Assembly (NCBI GenBank): GCA_936450465.1
Contig: OW388304.1
Span: forward strand, 41,044,914 to 41,108,913
Direction: 5' to 3'
Origin: Gibbula magus
Taxonomy: Eukaryota; Mollusca; Gastropoda; Trochida; Trochidae
DNA length: 64,000 nt
Both the position numbers and the translations under genes were made by a program. The notes beneath the pieces are model-generated. The model was not told the origin of the DNA, made no database searches, and saw nothing but the letters and a program-made list of their open reading frames with translations. This document shows, piece by piece, positions 30,628 through 43,079 of this stretch (positions within the stretch are counted from its first letter, which is position 1; each line of letters opens with the position of its first letter).

Positions 30628-31595
30628 ATAACACTACCTTCAATAGCACAAATTCTTCTACTTTTTTTGGGTCGAAACTCTGCCCCTTCTTAATTCACAA
30701 AGATTTCTCTTCATAGGTTCTAACTGACTTAGAACTCCACCTACTTTTGATTGACAGGTTCAATGACGTAACTGTTTCCGTGATTTCCTACGTAATCTTT
30801 CATATGACGCGATGTCGCCAAGCTGTATGGACGTGTTTTAATGAACTCTCACTTTTCGAAAAACGTATTTGATCGTAACATTTGTTATGGTAAAACTAGA
30901 GATAATCTTCCGTCTGACTTTGAGGTGAGCTCATTTTCCTCTGTTCATTGCATTTGGAAATAGGTTATTTTTAACCATGTAGATGTTGTCTAAATCAAAT
31001 TGTGGAATTTGCGAGTCATTGAAATTAACATTGATTCATAATTTAACGCTGATGGATGCTTTGTGTTTAGATTACAGAAAAATAGAATATAATTAATTCA
31101 TAATTTTATAATAAAATTAAAGTCGCCTTTTTTGGTTTTAGTTCATTAAAAGACTGAACGTTTTTGTTTGTAAAACGACTTTAATAAGGCTGAAACAAAG
31201 TGTACACTTAATTAATAATAAAATAAGCTAGCTAACAAATGTGCACTGCATGCAAAAAATTAACTCATTTTCCAGTATCTTTATACCGCCTAAATTGTAG
31301 CGTAGTGTCGAGGTCATGTTTACTTCGAGTCACATGGGACATGTCAAAAAAAAGTTATAAAACATTGTTGTCATTTGTTTTTGACCAATCAGGCACAGAG
31401 AGGGCATGTCATGAAGAGTGTTTTAGCGTTGAGTTCTTCATCATTACGGGTCTATTTTGTCAGGAAAATACAACAGTCTGATTGGCTGAGAAAGTAGGTT
31501 GAGTTCTAAAGCAGGATTCAAACCTACACCCTCAGAGTAAGGCAACTATCGCCAGCACTGACCGTACCAACAGCTTACCATACGAGGCCCAGTGG
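30628..31595 (-). mobile_element. Third-family SINE (copy 2), split by a 781-bp element
   Basis: The head lies at 31506-31595 (complement of GGCAACTATCGCCAGCACTG and GGATTCAAACC) and the tail at 30628-30690 (ATAACACTACCTTCAATAG). These are contiguous in copy 1 but 815 bases apart here. The interruption matches the element below. Confidence 0.65.
30729..31509. mobile_element. 781-bp inverted-repeat element
   Basis: Left TTAGAACTCCACCTACTTTT and right AAAGTAGGTTGAGTTCTAA are inverted, with TGATTG-like continuation. No transposase frame is seen. It lies about 500 bases upstream of the TXNDC9 start, so it may bear on that promoter region. Confidence 0.65.
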
Positions 31596-31680
31596 CATGT
31601 ATTTTTAATGCATTCAGCTACGCCAATTTACACCTATCAGTGGGGTACTGAATGTAAAATTAGCTTAACTATCTATTGTT

Positions 31681-32515
31681 GGACCTCGATTTTTGTCGAG
31701 GCCCAGTGGTTGTGTGAAGGGGTCAACTCTAAAACCTTTAAATGACTTCTCAAGAACCAGTACTGTTAGAAAGCGTTAATTTTGGGAATATGATCTTTGT
31801 TGGTTGGAGAATAAGATTTGTAAATTTCAATAGCCTACTCCCAAAAATAAAGGCTTTGCAGGGAGGCATACTAATCTCTCTTTATTATATAAGTGCCTTT
31901 CCCTTCTCCATCTTACAGAACAGTAGTGCTGACCTTGTCATGTCATGTAACTCTATCTAGCTAACCGGCAGGTGCACAGTGCCCGAGCTCTCAGGACCAA
32001 ACTTAAGTCTCAGAAGATGACATATCCCACCGATCACACATAATTTGTAAAACACATCTTTGACAGATAATTGTATATCTACTACTTCATTTAGTTGGTA
32101 ATACACATGCTGAGTTTCAGGTATGATGAAGGTCTTTAGAGTTCTCCTCAGAAAGCAGACCTATCTCTAAAGTCAAAATTCAACATGTTTCTGTAGAAAC
32201 GAAAAATATTAAAAGGCACCACTTCAGTTTGTGGGTAATACACATGCAAAGTTTCAGGAAGATATGATGAAAAGTTTTGGAGCTGTGCTCCGGAAATGAA
32301 CCCGTCTCTGAACAAAGTCCAAATGCAACAGTTTCTATGGAAACGTAAAAGTTTTTTTTTTAAATTTCAGGAATCTGAAAATATCAAAAGGCACCACGTC
32401 AGTTTGAGGGTAATACACATGGAATGTTTCAGAAAGATATCATGAACGGTTTTCAAGTTCTGCTCTGGAAACGAAATGATTACAGACGGACAGACAGCAA
32501 TGACTATATCCCATG
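31681..32515. mobile_element. Tandem-repeat element with GTAATACACATG units
   Basis: GGTAATACACATG followed by GTTTCAGG recurs at about 32097, 32234 and 32408 (137 and 174 bp apart). One end has the hairpin CCTCGATTTTTGTCGAGG (31684-31701) and the other an ACAGACGGACAGACAG tract. The architecture matches 17080, 34415 and 50100. Confidence 0.7.
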
Positions 32516-33100
32516 GTATTACATACCAATGGGATAGCAACAAAGATATTTTTCTGAACATTTTAGTTTCCCATATCTTTTGATTTCGGAGAAGTCGTTT
32601 TGGAAGATTTTGGTAAAAATGCTTGCCACGCCCATATTTGAGGGGAGGTCATGACATAATTTACAAATGTAAGTCTCCATGTAATAAAAATTATAATCTG
32701 AAATGTTCAGCTTTCTGTGCCAACTGGTTTCAGAAAAGAAGACGTTAGTTATAATGCCTGCAATACCCATATTTGAGGGGCGTCAGGACCAAATGAACAA
32801 ACTTTGATTCCCTAAGGTGGAGCTGTTCTGTAGAATAGGTCGAAAATGTGAAAAGTTAACAACGGCCCATGGCATAATAGGCCGTTGGTCTTTCAGGCCT
32901 GATGAGCTAAGTTACAATACAGTGTTTTGGTTATTTCACGTGATGAACAGAAACAACATGGCAGATAACCCGATGGAACTCCTCTTTAATTCACTGGGTT
33001 GAAAGGAAATTTCCATCTGTAAAGAGCGAGGCCTTTTTATCTCAAATTTCTCTTTTTTCAGGAATCGTGTTTCGAGTGGAAACAGAAGACATTATAAAAC
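32516..33100. other. Intergenic, no recognisable gene
   Basis: Contains two copies of CCCATATTTGAGGGG and a short direct repeat around GGGATAGCAAC. No domain-bearing frame. The SYCP3 poly(A) signal follows. Confidence 0.45.
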
Positions 33101-33108
33101 TCAACATG

Positions 33109-33114
33109 TTTATT
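33109..33114 (-). terminator. Poly(A) signal of SYCP3
   Basis: AATAAA on the minus strand, about 170 bases after the stop codon. Confidence 0.65.
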
Positions 33115-33280
33115 TTAAACATGAGAAACAGTAACAAGTTTTTCATAAAAACATTCACACATAAATCGAATACACATAATTTTTCATAACAATCTGACAA
33201 ATATATAGAGGGTATTAGATTTCTTTGCCATCATTCGTCCATGTGATGCTAATTTTCAGCATCAGCAAATCAACAATTTC

Positions 33281-36200
33281 TCAGAACAGCATAGTTTGGA
33301 GGGATTTCCTTACACTTGCCATCTCTTGTTGTTGCTGGAAAAAATACATGAATATTAAAATTGTATTAAATGACTAATTATGCAGTTATTATTTTTGGTC
33401 ATTGAATTTGCATGGTAAAGTACAATATAACTGCATATTCTATCAAACTTGATACATTTTATTCAGGCATGCAATATTAATTACTTGTTTTACATGTTCA
33501 GTTGGTTGAAGCAATTGAAATTAAACAAAAAAAACTTTTGTGTACTGTTAACAAAAAGTTACCTGAAATTGTTCAGGCTAGTAAAACAGGCTAAGAATTT
33601 AAAACTTTAAAACAAAAAGTAAAAACAGATGATTTGCTTAGCTTGCTAGTAATACTTAATAACTGTTAGTTGCAAGGATGAGTATGGAACATTTTATAAA
33701 GGATATGAAGGTGTAGATATAATTATTGGCTACCTTGAAGCTTTCAGCAATGCACAGTCCCACTATTGAGCATTATATAGTTAATTTGACCGCTTCTTCA
33801 CCTTACTAACTTGACTTTTAAAATGCTCCTCACAAAAAAACTCACAGTATCCATTAGAAGTTTCTTCTGAAGCAATGCCATCTCTTTCTTCAGTTCACTC
33901 TGGACATTGCTGTGTTGAGTCAGGTGACACTTGTCCAGTTCTTCCAATCCCTGCATCAAAAAGAACAAATCTTTCATTTTGGTGGTATCTACTGGTATTT
34001 GTTTTTGCTGCATATACACATTTCTTAATAGTCTCATGGAGTCTTAGCCTCGTAACTTTTATCAACTCGTGTTGATATATTTTATATTATATCAGATGAC
34101 ACTTGGGTGAGATTCTCTATTTATGCATAACAACTACTATATATATATTGATCAATATATCATATATGGTGTATCTACACTACATAGAAGTTGTTATCTA
34201 GAAAATTATTATTCTTATATAGTAATGATAATATTCATTGACATGTAAACTTAATAAAACCATTTGAACTGTCTATGCACATTTATAAACAGATCACTCT
34301 TTTGTATGTAATAATTAAAACATTATGAAATTGAGAAATTTGTCTGCAAAAAGATGAATATATCACTTAATTGGTTATATAAGTAAACTAGAAATATGTG
34401 CATGTTATGCACTGTGATGTCCCCCGCTCCAACTTTCAATCCAACCTAGTCATATTACCCTTATTTTTCACTTATGCTAAGAACTAAGTTCAATACTGCA
34501 TTAATAACGAGAAAATAAAAAATTCAGAATAGCCAAAGTTACAAAAGGCACCACTCTATCACTAGGTCTAAGCAAATACAAAGTTTGCTGAAAAAATATT
34601 GAACGGTTTTGGAGATAGAGGCCGGAAAAGGTCCCTACCCCCAATATGCACTAAGTTCAAATTGTTTCCATGGAAACCAGAAAAAATAAAAAATTCAGAA
34701 TAACCAAAATAGCAAAAGGCACCACTCCACCACTAGGTCTAACCACATACCAAGTTTCGTAAAGAAATACTTGATAGATTTTGACATAGAGGCCGGAAAA
34801 GGTCCCTATCCCCAATTTCACTAAGTTGAAATTGTTGCCATGGAAACCAGTAAAAATAAAAAAATCAGAATAACCAAAGTAGCAAAAGGCACCACTCTAT
34901 CACTAGGTCTAAGCAAATACCAAGTTTGGTGAAAAAATATTGAATGGTTTTGGAGATAGAGGCCGGAAAAGGTCCCTACCCCCAATATGCACTAAGTTCA
35001 AATTGTTTCCATGGAAACCAGAAAAAATAAAAAATTCAGATTAACCAAAATAGCAAAAGGCACCACTCCACCACTAGGTCTAACCACATGCCAAGTTTCG
35101 TAAAGAAATACTAAATAGATTTTGAAATAGAGGCCGGAAAAGATCCCTACCCCCAATTTGCACTAAGTTCAAATTGTTTCCATGGAAACCAGAAAAAATA
35201 AAAAATTCAGAATAACCAAAATAGCAAAAGGCACCACTCCACCACTAGGTCTAACCACATACCAAGTTTCGTGAAAAAATATTGAACGGTTTTTGAGATA
35301 TGGCCCGGAAAAGAAAGCATTTCGGAATAACTGAATGACGGAATGACGGAATGACGGACGGAGGCGAAAACATTATGTCTCCCGAAAAAATTTTTGGGGG
35401 ACATAATAAATTGAAAATAACTGAAACTCACTTTGGAAAATTGTTCATGAAGCTGTTTCAAAGTTTTTAGTCTCTGACTTTGTACTATCCTGGCTTGTTG
35501 AAACAGTTTCTGTTGTTGCTTGAAGAGGTTCTGGAAAATATATAAACAGTTTGTGTGAAAGTTTTTAAAATATTCCAATCCAAAAACCACCTGCTCAAAT
35601 ACTAGTTCTCCAACATTTATAAAACAATTTCATTAAAGTAGATATGAAACCTTTTTACTGTTAGAAACTTGTTTTTAGAAATTCATTAGAAGTCACTGGT
35701 TCTAATCCAAGCGAAAAAGACTTAATAGGTAGGTTTCTCACACAACTCTTTTTTTTAATTCTGACGTCATCAAACCTTTTTTCTAGATCTGTTCTTGTGC
35801 TTTGTGATATAATAGTTTTTAGAAAACCTTTTCTATAGCTATTTCACACACCACTGAGATGTTAGAACAGCTTCATTCCTTCATTCTGATTTTTGAACAT
35901 GCACACTTGCACTAAAGTATTGAATGAATGAATTTTTAAAATGAACATCAGCCTTAAGTTATATTTTATGCTTCTATCTTTTTAAACAACATACTGTTAA
36001 CTTCTCTTCCTGTTCCCTTGTTTTCTCCACATCCTGTTCCCACTGTGTGAAAACTGATCCAACTTGTCGAGTGTATTCATCCTGAAGCCGATGTCTGCAG
36101 ATGAAAGATGCATGGCAAACATTGAAAAATTGTCATGAAAAATGAAATCTTTCTTTAACTGATCATCCATCTCCATGATTATCATTTTATTCATGATTAA

Positions 36201-38272
36201 ATAAAAACAACTCTTTTTGAAGGCAAACATGTTATGACACAATTTGTTTAAATTACAATGAGTGAAGCACTTGTAAAATATTTCCAAAGCTTTTGCATCT
36301 TTAATTTTCTTGCATAGACTAGTTCATACTTACACCATCATATCTTTTTTTAAAATATTAACTATGATTTAACACAAACCTTACAGAAAAGTAAATATTT
36401 TTTACAATTTCTACCTTTCTACTTGTTGACCTTTCCAAATATCTTCAACTTTCTTGTTGCTGTTTCTCAAAGACGACTGTGTCAGCTGCTCAAGTCTTCT
36501 CCTCTTGGACACAAGAGTTTTGGAGATGTCAGCTGAAAAGATTATTTGAAACTTCATTATATAGTTTTTACAATTTTTGAACAGCTTTGAACAGAAATTC
36601 CAATCAAATGTAAAAAAGATTAACTGTGGATAATTAATGTAATAACTATGAAAAAATAATTTTCTGAATCTAAGAATAAAAATCCTCACACCATTTCCAT
36701 ATTTGTTCTAAAAGATATACAGGTATTATTTTTTTTTCAGTCCCTTTAGCATCTTATGGAGACCAGTATGTATTTGAGTTGCAGATTCTTGATTTCAATT
36801 CAGGGCTTATTGTTTCACAGCATTTAGAATCTTTATTGGGATTAAACATCTAGCAAAAACAATATTCATTCAACTTTGTTTTAAAATATTCCTGCAATTT
36901 TTGTATGCAAGTGATAATTTTACCTTTGAGTGCTGCATCAAATACTCATAAAATTTGGAAAAGACTCATAAAAATTTAAGCTGTGGGTACCCAGGACACA
37001 AAGGAATTGTATGTTGTATTTGCTTTCTTATTGAAAGACTCACTTATATCTGCTGGGACTCACAAGAGCTTGTAGTAGCCAATTCCTGGACCTTGCAGGT
37101 CATATTTGGAAATTAATCACTGAGGAAATTTTGAGGCTCCATACATTCAGACTAGAAACAATTCCTATATGTTAATATGTTATCTTCTCCTTGATGTCAA
37201 CAACTAAACAACAGTCTGAGAAGACTGCCAGACAGATTCAATTATGATTGACTGGACCTAAGTTGTCATTGTTTCCTTGTGCATGACAATGAATGAGATT
37301 GAGAGTAACTATGTGTCTCAGTGTCATACTCACCTCCAAAACACTCCAACATCTTCTGCATCTCCTGTCTACAGAAGAAAATTAGAAGGCAAGTTATTCA
37401 TAAGTTATTACAAAATTATTCAAATTTATACAATGAAAGTTCATACTTTGCATGTATATTTATTGTTATGATAACATATTATCAAGAATTAACCTACTGG
37501 TACAAAGAAAAACCAAGATTTATCCATAAACTTTGTCTTTATTCTTCCTCACCTCAACTTCTAGAAAGGAGTAACATGTCATCACACTTGACTGAACATA
37601 GCAATTTTGTTTTCATTTTTGTCTTTCTTTTTTTTCTGTCGTATTGTTGGAATTCTATCATTGTCCCTATGCGAACTACAGTGCCATGCCATAAGTAAAT
37701 GGAGGTTGACTTTAGTCTTATTTCCATAGACTTGCAGACAATTCATTATAAGTTATAAGTAATGGGATATATTTATTTCTATCATTAAATGAATAATTAC
37801 CCAAATTCTTCTCCATCTCCTTCAGTTTGTCTTTTCTTCCCTCGAGATACAATCGGTGTCTCATCAGCTGGAGATATAAGGTAAAAGAAAAGATGTATGA
37901 AACAATAAGCAACGAACTATTTTGTATTTTATTTATGGAATGACCACTGTGCACTTGTTGGTTTCTTTTTAACATTGATGACATCTGCCTATGGGGACAA
38001 AATATAGTGCTTACATAGTTGTATTTGATTAACTGACAAAGCCAAATCCGATAACATCATTGAAACATTGAACAACGCTGAAACTGAAAGTGAAAGCAAA
38101 TCAACTGAAATCCGGAATTCGAGACTGAAGTCAAGAAATTATTTCGAATATTCCCACCTCTAATCGGACTGCTATCAAGACTTTGAGGCGAACCAGTTAC
38201 GCAGTCGTCGAAATTCTTTGTTTTGCTACTTCCAGCATCATGGTCGACCGCTAACTTCTTCTGTTTAGGCAT
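33281..38272 (-). CDS. SYCP3: Synaptonemal complex protein 3
   Basis: Eight coding exons on the minus strand: 38158-38272, 37801-37867, 37334-37368, 36415-36532, 35995-36094, 35432-35530, 33846-33950 and 33281-33334. The phases agree and give 230 residues (human 236). Residues 1-60 are a basic, poorly conserved N-terminus starting MPKQKK. The Cor1/Xlr/Xmr helical region (about 62-230) has [73 protein letters not shown] and the conserved end [13 protein letters not shown]3 forms tetrameric coiled-coil fibres that compact chromosome axes in meiosis. Expression is probably germline-restricted (family knowledge). The intron at 33951-35431 is filled by repeats. The tempting frame at 37718-37984 is not the coding one; the splice phase selects [14 protein letters not shown]. 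Confidence 0.95.
34046..34125. repeat. Half copy of hairpin family 6/7
   Basis: AACTTTTATCAACTCGTG, GTTGATATAT and GACACTTGGGTGAGATTCTC match only the right arm of 26215-26375. The left arm is absent. Confidence 0.75.
34415..35407. mobile_element. Tandem-repeat element with five 170-bp units in a SYCP3 intron
   Basis: GGCACCACTC followed by CACTAGGTCTAA recurs at about 34548, 34720, 34889, 35060 and 35232. Starts ATGTCCCCCGCTCC. Ends with GACGGAATGACGGAATGACG and a hairpin ATTATGTCTCCCG/GGGGGACATAAT (35372-35407). Confidence 0.85.
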
Positions 38273-38943
38273 CGTTTTTACTTTGGTTTTACAACCCGAT
38301 TTTCAAGTTGTTGACTGAAGCAGACGACACTGGACGTATTACTACCAACCGGAAATAAATACACAAAATATAGTCTCCTTCAATACAGATTTGGACTTAT
38401 TTCTAGCGAACGAACGGGGTACAAAACATTGAAAGGTTGAATGGTATTATAACTGCGATTTTGAATGAAATTGTTCATTTAATTTTTAACATTTTTATCG
38501 GTTAGATCGTATTCGTTTCATAGCGGAGGAATACACAAGTGCGTGCCCCGCGATAGCTCAAAAACTGGTAATTTACAACAAACGAAAGGCGATTTTTATT
38601 TGATAGATTTTAATAAAAAAAAAAATTACAGATTATGTCGCCGTTTTTTAAAACCCCCAACCGATATAGCCATATAATAATCTAATGCCATATTTTCGTA
38701 AATGTATAGAATCTTTTTAATATCGATATAAAAAAAACAACCTCTTATTCATTCCGGCCATTCGAATAAAATGTTTGCGTTCTATTTATTATTGATTGGA
38801 AAACTTTTATATATACAAAACAATGGCCGAAGTTTATGATAAAACCGGACACTTTCATCCTAATCTTCATAATCAGCTAGGTTTTACGTTTAAAACTTTT
38901 ATTGATCCCTTATTTTGAACATTTAGAGGACATGCCACTTCTC

Positions 38944-39237
38944 CTACCAAGCAACCCTAAATGTAGCTGCAGTTGCTTCGCCGAAATAGGCTCTTTGACA
39001 CCCTGACGTCGCCTTTTTTAAACACGATGATAGGCCTACTGGGGGGAGGAGGTTATATAGCGACAGTTCTGCAGCTACCCTAAATGACCTCTCGCTCATT
39101 TTATCGGTCAACATTATGTTCACGAGAGCTCTAAAAGTGATCCACACTTCCGGTTCTTCCAAGCACTTTATCTCAGACATTGCCTGGCAATCACTGACCA
39201 TGTAGGCCATTAGCAACAGATTGCCTTCGGGTACCAT
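38944..39237 (-). CDS. Uncharacterised 97-residue frame
   Basis: Starts MVPEGNLLLMAYM and contains WITFRALVNIMLTDKMSER. No domain is recognised and there is no adjacent splice or poly(A) context I can defend. RVAAELS and a near repeat of TTTAGGGT-GCTGC suggest it could be part of a repeat. Low confidence that it is a gene. Confidence 0.15.
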   Translation of the reverse strand: MVPEGNLLLMAYMVSDCQAMSEIKCLEEPEVWITFRALVNIMLTDKMSERSFRVAAELSLYNLLPPVGLSSCLKKATSGCQRAYFGEATAATFRVAW

Positions 39238-39534
39238 AGCAACGGAATTTTTATTGGCATATTCTCAAATACTTCTTTTTTAGAAAAGAGAAGTTGTTTT
39301 ATGGAGAACCACCAACGTGATAATCATAGTCATACCATAGGCCTGTGGCGAATTTGAAAATAAATGATATAACATTGCTAGATGGGTTACGGGTAGGCCT
39401 ACATCTAAATGTCTACCGTATAAATTATATGTAAATTCTCGACTTACACAGAGTAAACATAAGTATAATTCACAAAGTCAGACGCGAGTTCATGATCTCA
39501 ATGTGCTAGTTTTGCTTATCAGACTTTTCCACTG

Positions 39535-39863
39535 ATCAGAGGCGTGTTCAGGAGTACCCGCGATATTTCGCGAGTGGCCGCTTCTGAACGAAAGCGAGTT
39601 CGCGCGTACTTGCGAATACACGCGTGAACACTTTGGAGCAGTCTCGCGTGTCACAAAGTTTGATTACCTCATGTTTCTTTCTTTTATTACCTCATCAATT
39701 GAAATGTGGTCGATTGCCACGTACAAGGCACCTTGTTTTAAAAAATGATGATGATATTATTCTGAAAACATCTTGGGAAGTACTCGCGACCCCAGTTTCC
39801 GTTCAGCAGCCATTCGCGCTTACACGCCAAGCGAGAACTCGGGCTGTTGAACACGCCTCTGAT
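39535..39863. mobile_element. MITE with TIR ATCAGAGGCGTGTTCA
   Basis: Perfect 16-bp inverted ends (39535-39550 and 39848-39863), GC-rich interior with GCGAGTTCGCGCG. A SINE is inserted at its right edge. Confidence 0.8.
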
Positions 39864-39866
39864 GCC

Positions 39867-40454
39867 TCCCGCCAGGGGCACGGCAACTTTGTCTGCAGTA
39901 GAGAGAACTGTTCTACACGCAGTAAAGTTTGGGTGCATCGCTACAGGTTTCACCGCAATGCATAGCGACATGGCGTTGCGGGCTTTCTCCCTGCCATAAC
40001 ACTAGCAGCAGTGATATATAGAGGATATCTGTCTTTCCTTGACAAATACCATGTTTATCTCATTGAGTGAGGTAGAAAAGTAGGTATTTCACGAGTGGCG
40101 TAGCCACGAGTGAAATATATTAACTTTTCTACCTCACGAGATGAGATAAACATGGTATTTGTCAAGGAAAAACAGATATTCTATTTATTATATCATTAGT
40201 TCTGTGTTTTACGTTCAGTTGGAGTGATTTCAACGGCAAACGTACAGCCTTCGCAAGCTGACAATATGACGTCATAACATTGTCCCGATGACGTCACCCG
40301 AGTGGTGATAAAGTTTATCGTCACTCAGTAGAGTAGTGATAAAGGTTATCACCACTGTAGCTTGATAGAGGATTTATTTCACTGATAGAACCGAGTATCC
40401 CACTCCAAATTATGTAATAAAAGTGAATACTCTTGAAAGCGGCGTTAAACCCCA
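39867..40454 (+). mobile_element. Family 1 SINE (copy 5), 5'-truncated, with TSD and internal insertion
   Basis: The body runs 39867 to about 40011 and resumes at about 40424 with ACTCTTGAAAGCGGCGTTAA. Direct repeats CCTCTGATGCC (39856-39866 and 40455-40465) flank the whole. A 413-bp hairpin element sits between the two SINE parts. Confidence 0.85.
40012..40423. mobile_element. Hairpin element 8 nested in the SINE
   Basis: The hairpin at 40025-40185 pairs TCCTTGACAAATACCATG with its complement, plus GAGGTAGAAAAGT and ACTTTTCTACCTC. The centre is CGAGTGGCGTAGCCACGAG. The tail has ATGACGTCATAACATTG, GATGACGTCACC and a second inverted pair around GTGATAAAG-TTATCAC. Confidence 0.8.
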
Positions 40455-40582
40455 CCTCTGATGCCCTGTCCTTACTTGAAGTGTAAATTCGGAGATTTTC
40501 AATGGCCACGTAAATTTAATTTGATAATGAAGTCAGGATTGTGAATTTCTTGAAACAAGTAATTGTTTTGATTGAAATGGAT

Positions 40583-40865
40583 CTCAACAAAAGTAAGGAT
40601 TACAATCTTTGAACAAATGATTGTAAACAGCAATAGTGAAAATCAAAAATTGATTATGAAAAAAATTAGTGATCAGTATTTTGAAAACGAAAATGGGTCT
40701 TTGGTTAAAGATGAATGATCAGTTTTGCATGGTATTTCATTTGGTTCTAAAATGTACAATATTACAAAAGTAAAGATTACAAACTCTGAACAAATGATTG
40801 TAAACAGAAATACTGAAAATAAAAAAATTGATTATGAAAACAATTAGTGATCAGTATTTTGAAAA
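40583..40865. repeat. Direct duplication, period about 177 bp
   Basis: CAAATGATTGTAAACAG, AATTGATTATGAAAA and TTAGTGATCAGTATTTTGAA each occur twice in the same order. Confidence 0.8.
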
Positions 40866-40969
40866 GCCGACAATTATGGCTCTATCTCACGCATACATGT
40901 ACTCGTTATAGGACCTATTAAACGCTATAGAAGCTAATCTGTCTCCCTATCTGCTTTATTAAAGTTTCC

Positions 40970-41085
40970 AAAATTACTTGATGGCTTGCATGGCTTGCAA
41001 CAAGCCAAGGTCCATTGTCCGGTTTTCGATCATAACCACGACTTTGAATGGTTGTATTTTCGTTATACTGAACTGATTGACCATA
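40970..41085. repeat. Inverted copy of 18475-18575
   Basis: CAAGCCAAGGTCCATTGTC, GTTTTCGATCAT and TTTGAATGGTTGT are the complement of the earlier copy. Confidence 0.75.
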
Positions 41086-41565
41086 AACTGGTTATTTTCG
41101 GTTAAAGTTGATAATTCTCAATTAAATAACGCAAATTATAAAATTGGACAGATATGTGACCTCACCACATGATTATGTCCCTTTATTAGTGTCCTTTAGA
41201 ATTTGTTATTTCTCCACCTGTACTTTAAACTACCAAAGAAAGAGGAAAATAAGAACAATGAAATTTATTCAAAAGAGTTAATTCCTTGTTTCTTGAGACC
41301 TTGGCATTGGTACATTGTTACAGTATTTGAGGGTTCTCATTTTGGTTCTAATAAATAACGTTGCATTTATGTTGCAATAAGTTGCATTTAAAACAAACAT
41401 TCTACTGAACCCAAACACAACATGATTCATGAGTCTCATTCGCACACAATACATAAATGGCAAGTATGATATAGTTTACATCAAGTGTTTGTGCCATTTG
41501 ATTTCGAAATTACCATAATATCGAACAATATTAATTGTCCATGCATTTGCTAATATCCATTTTCA

Positions 41566-41670
41566 GTTTAGGTGTGTCAACCATTTTTACCATGAGTATA
41601 CATGTATGTATATATGTGTAACGTAGTGGAACTTAATTACGATCTGATTTTAATGAGATTGGCAATAATA
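41566..41670. repeat. Copy of GATTTTAATGAGATTG repeat
   Basis: Shares TGTGTAACGTAGTGGAA-TTAATTAC and ATTTTAATGAGATTG with 44085-44200. GTCAACCATTTTTAC at its left also occurs at 61507. Confidence 0.6.
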
Positions 41671-41679
41671 ATAAAGCCA

Positions 41680-43070
41680 CCATGATATTTATATTTTTAA
41701 GCACATGCATCTACCCTACGTTAAACGTTAATCACCTATGTATATTAGAAACATGTTCTATTATTAGTTAAATGTCAGAGATATTTATCCATATTGGCCC
41801 TTTAAAAAATACATTTCTGGAATGTGAGGTATTACAGTTGCCTTGATGTCAGTATGCTATTATCTCACGACTGAGTTCCGTCCTTTCAGTTTACTTTACG
41901 CTGTTTCAATAATGTCTGCTACTCCGCAAACCGCTTCACTTCCTATGTCGACGATTCATTTGTGTACTCAGCATGTTGTCGGCCCTGACACGTCCAGTCT
42001 CTCAAGGTCAACGTAAAACTCCAAATCTTATTTCTTATTAAATATGCATCAATTGTGTTTAATAAAATTTTATTTGGTTTTAATACGTACCAACATACGA
42101 TATGTGCTGATTTCAATTCAAATAATTTCACTCAACTTGCATATTCACCCCTAATCGCCAAATATATAATAATTACTAGCTTCAAATTAAAACCAAGCAA
42201 CATCATTATACGTGTGCAGAAACCGAAACAACACGTCCCATTTATATGCACAGAAGTTATAAGCATTATAAACATTATCAACCGAAAGTCGTCTTTTTGT
42301 CTGTTGTAAATACCGGTAAGTTAACCTTAACGTAGGTGAAACAAAATCTACACCCTACATTACTCTTTTTGATATAGGGTCTAGTTTTTTTTTTTACCTT
42401 CGTTAAGTACCTACATTTTACTTTACTTACTTTACGATATATGTGTTTCTGTTCATTCAGCTGGCAGCGGTGTAAGCGGTGGGTAGGCCTACCTGGTAAA
42501 GGTTACAAAAGAAAGTTTACACCTCAGTTGGTTTTATCATATGTTTGATTTTCAATTACATATATCTTATGTTTTCGAAGTCGTACTTTAAAACTGAAAA
42601 GTGCAGGCATTTAGTCATCAGTCAAGGAATAGTTCTCTGTGGTTTTAATTTTTTGGGGAACATATGGAATTTTAATTTAATAAATTCTTCCAAAATTAAT
42701 TTTGATGAAACACAACTGTTCATCGACATATAAGACATCTGCTAATATAAGTGAAAATCAATAAATGTGCCTTATTCTTCACATATTTACAACATTATAA
42801 ACATGGTAGGGGTAAAAATGTTTTATACCCCTTGATCCTTTCACTGACTGTAACTCTGTGAATGTTTGGAAAAAAAAACCGAGTAGGATTGTTTGCCGAA
42901 TCAGTCAACATTGAACATTACATAAAATCCCGGTCCTATCATATCAATTTGTTTTGTTATTTTTACTGTATGAGTGAAAAGGGTGTAAAGTTTATTTTGT
43001 ACCTCATGCAGTTAGCGTAGGCCTACTACCAAAATGAACAACAAGCGTGTCTATTCTTGTACGACGTTGA
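41680..43070. other. No recognisable gene; one AGGAACTCG-family remnant
   Basis: AT-rich. 42340-42450 has CCTACATTTTACTTTACTTA, CGATAT and CGTTAAGTACC, a diverged remnant of the 19995 family. Nothing else supportable. Confidence 0.45.
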
Positions 43071-43079
43071 GTCTCGCGT

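Noticed and set aside
37718..37984. Frame with [19 protein letters not shown] as a coiled-coil exon of SYCP3
   Set aside because: The acceptor and the phases of the neighbouring exons select a different frame ([14 protein letters not shown]); this one is a shadow.
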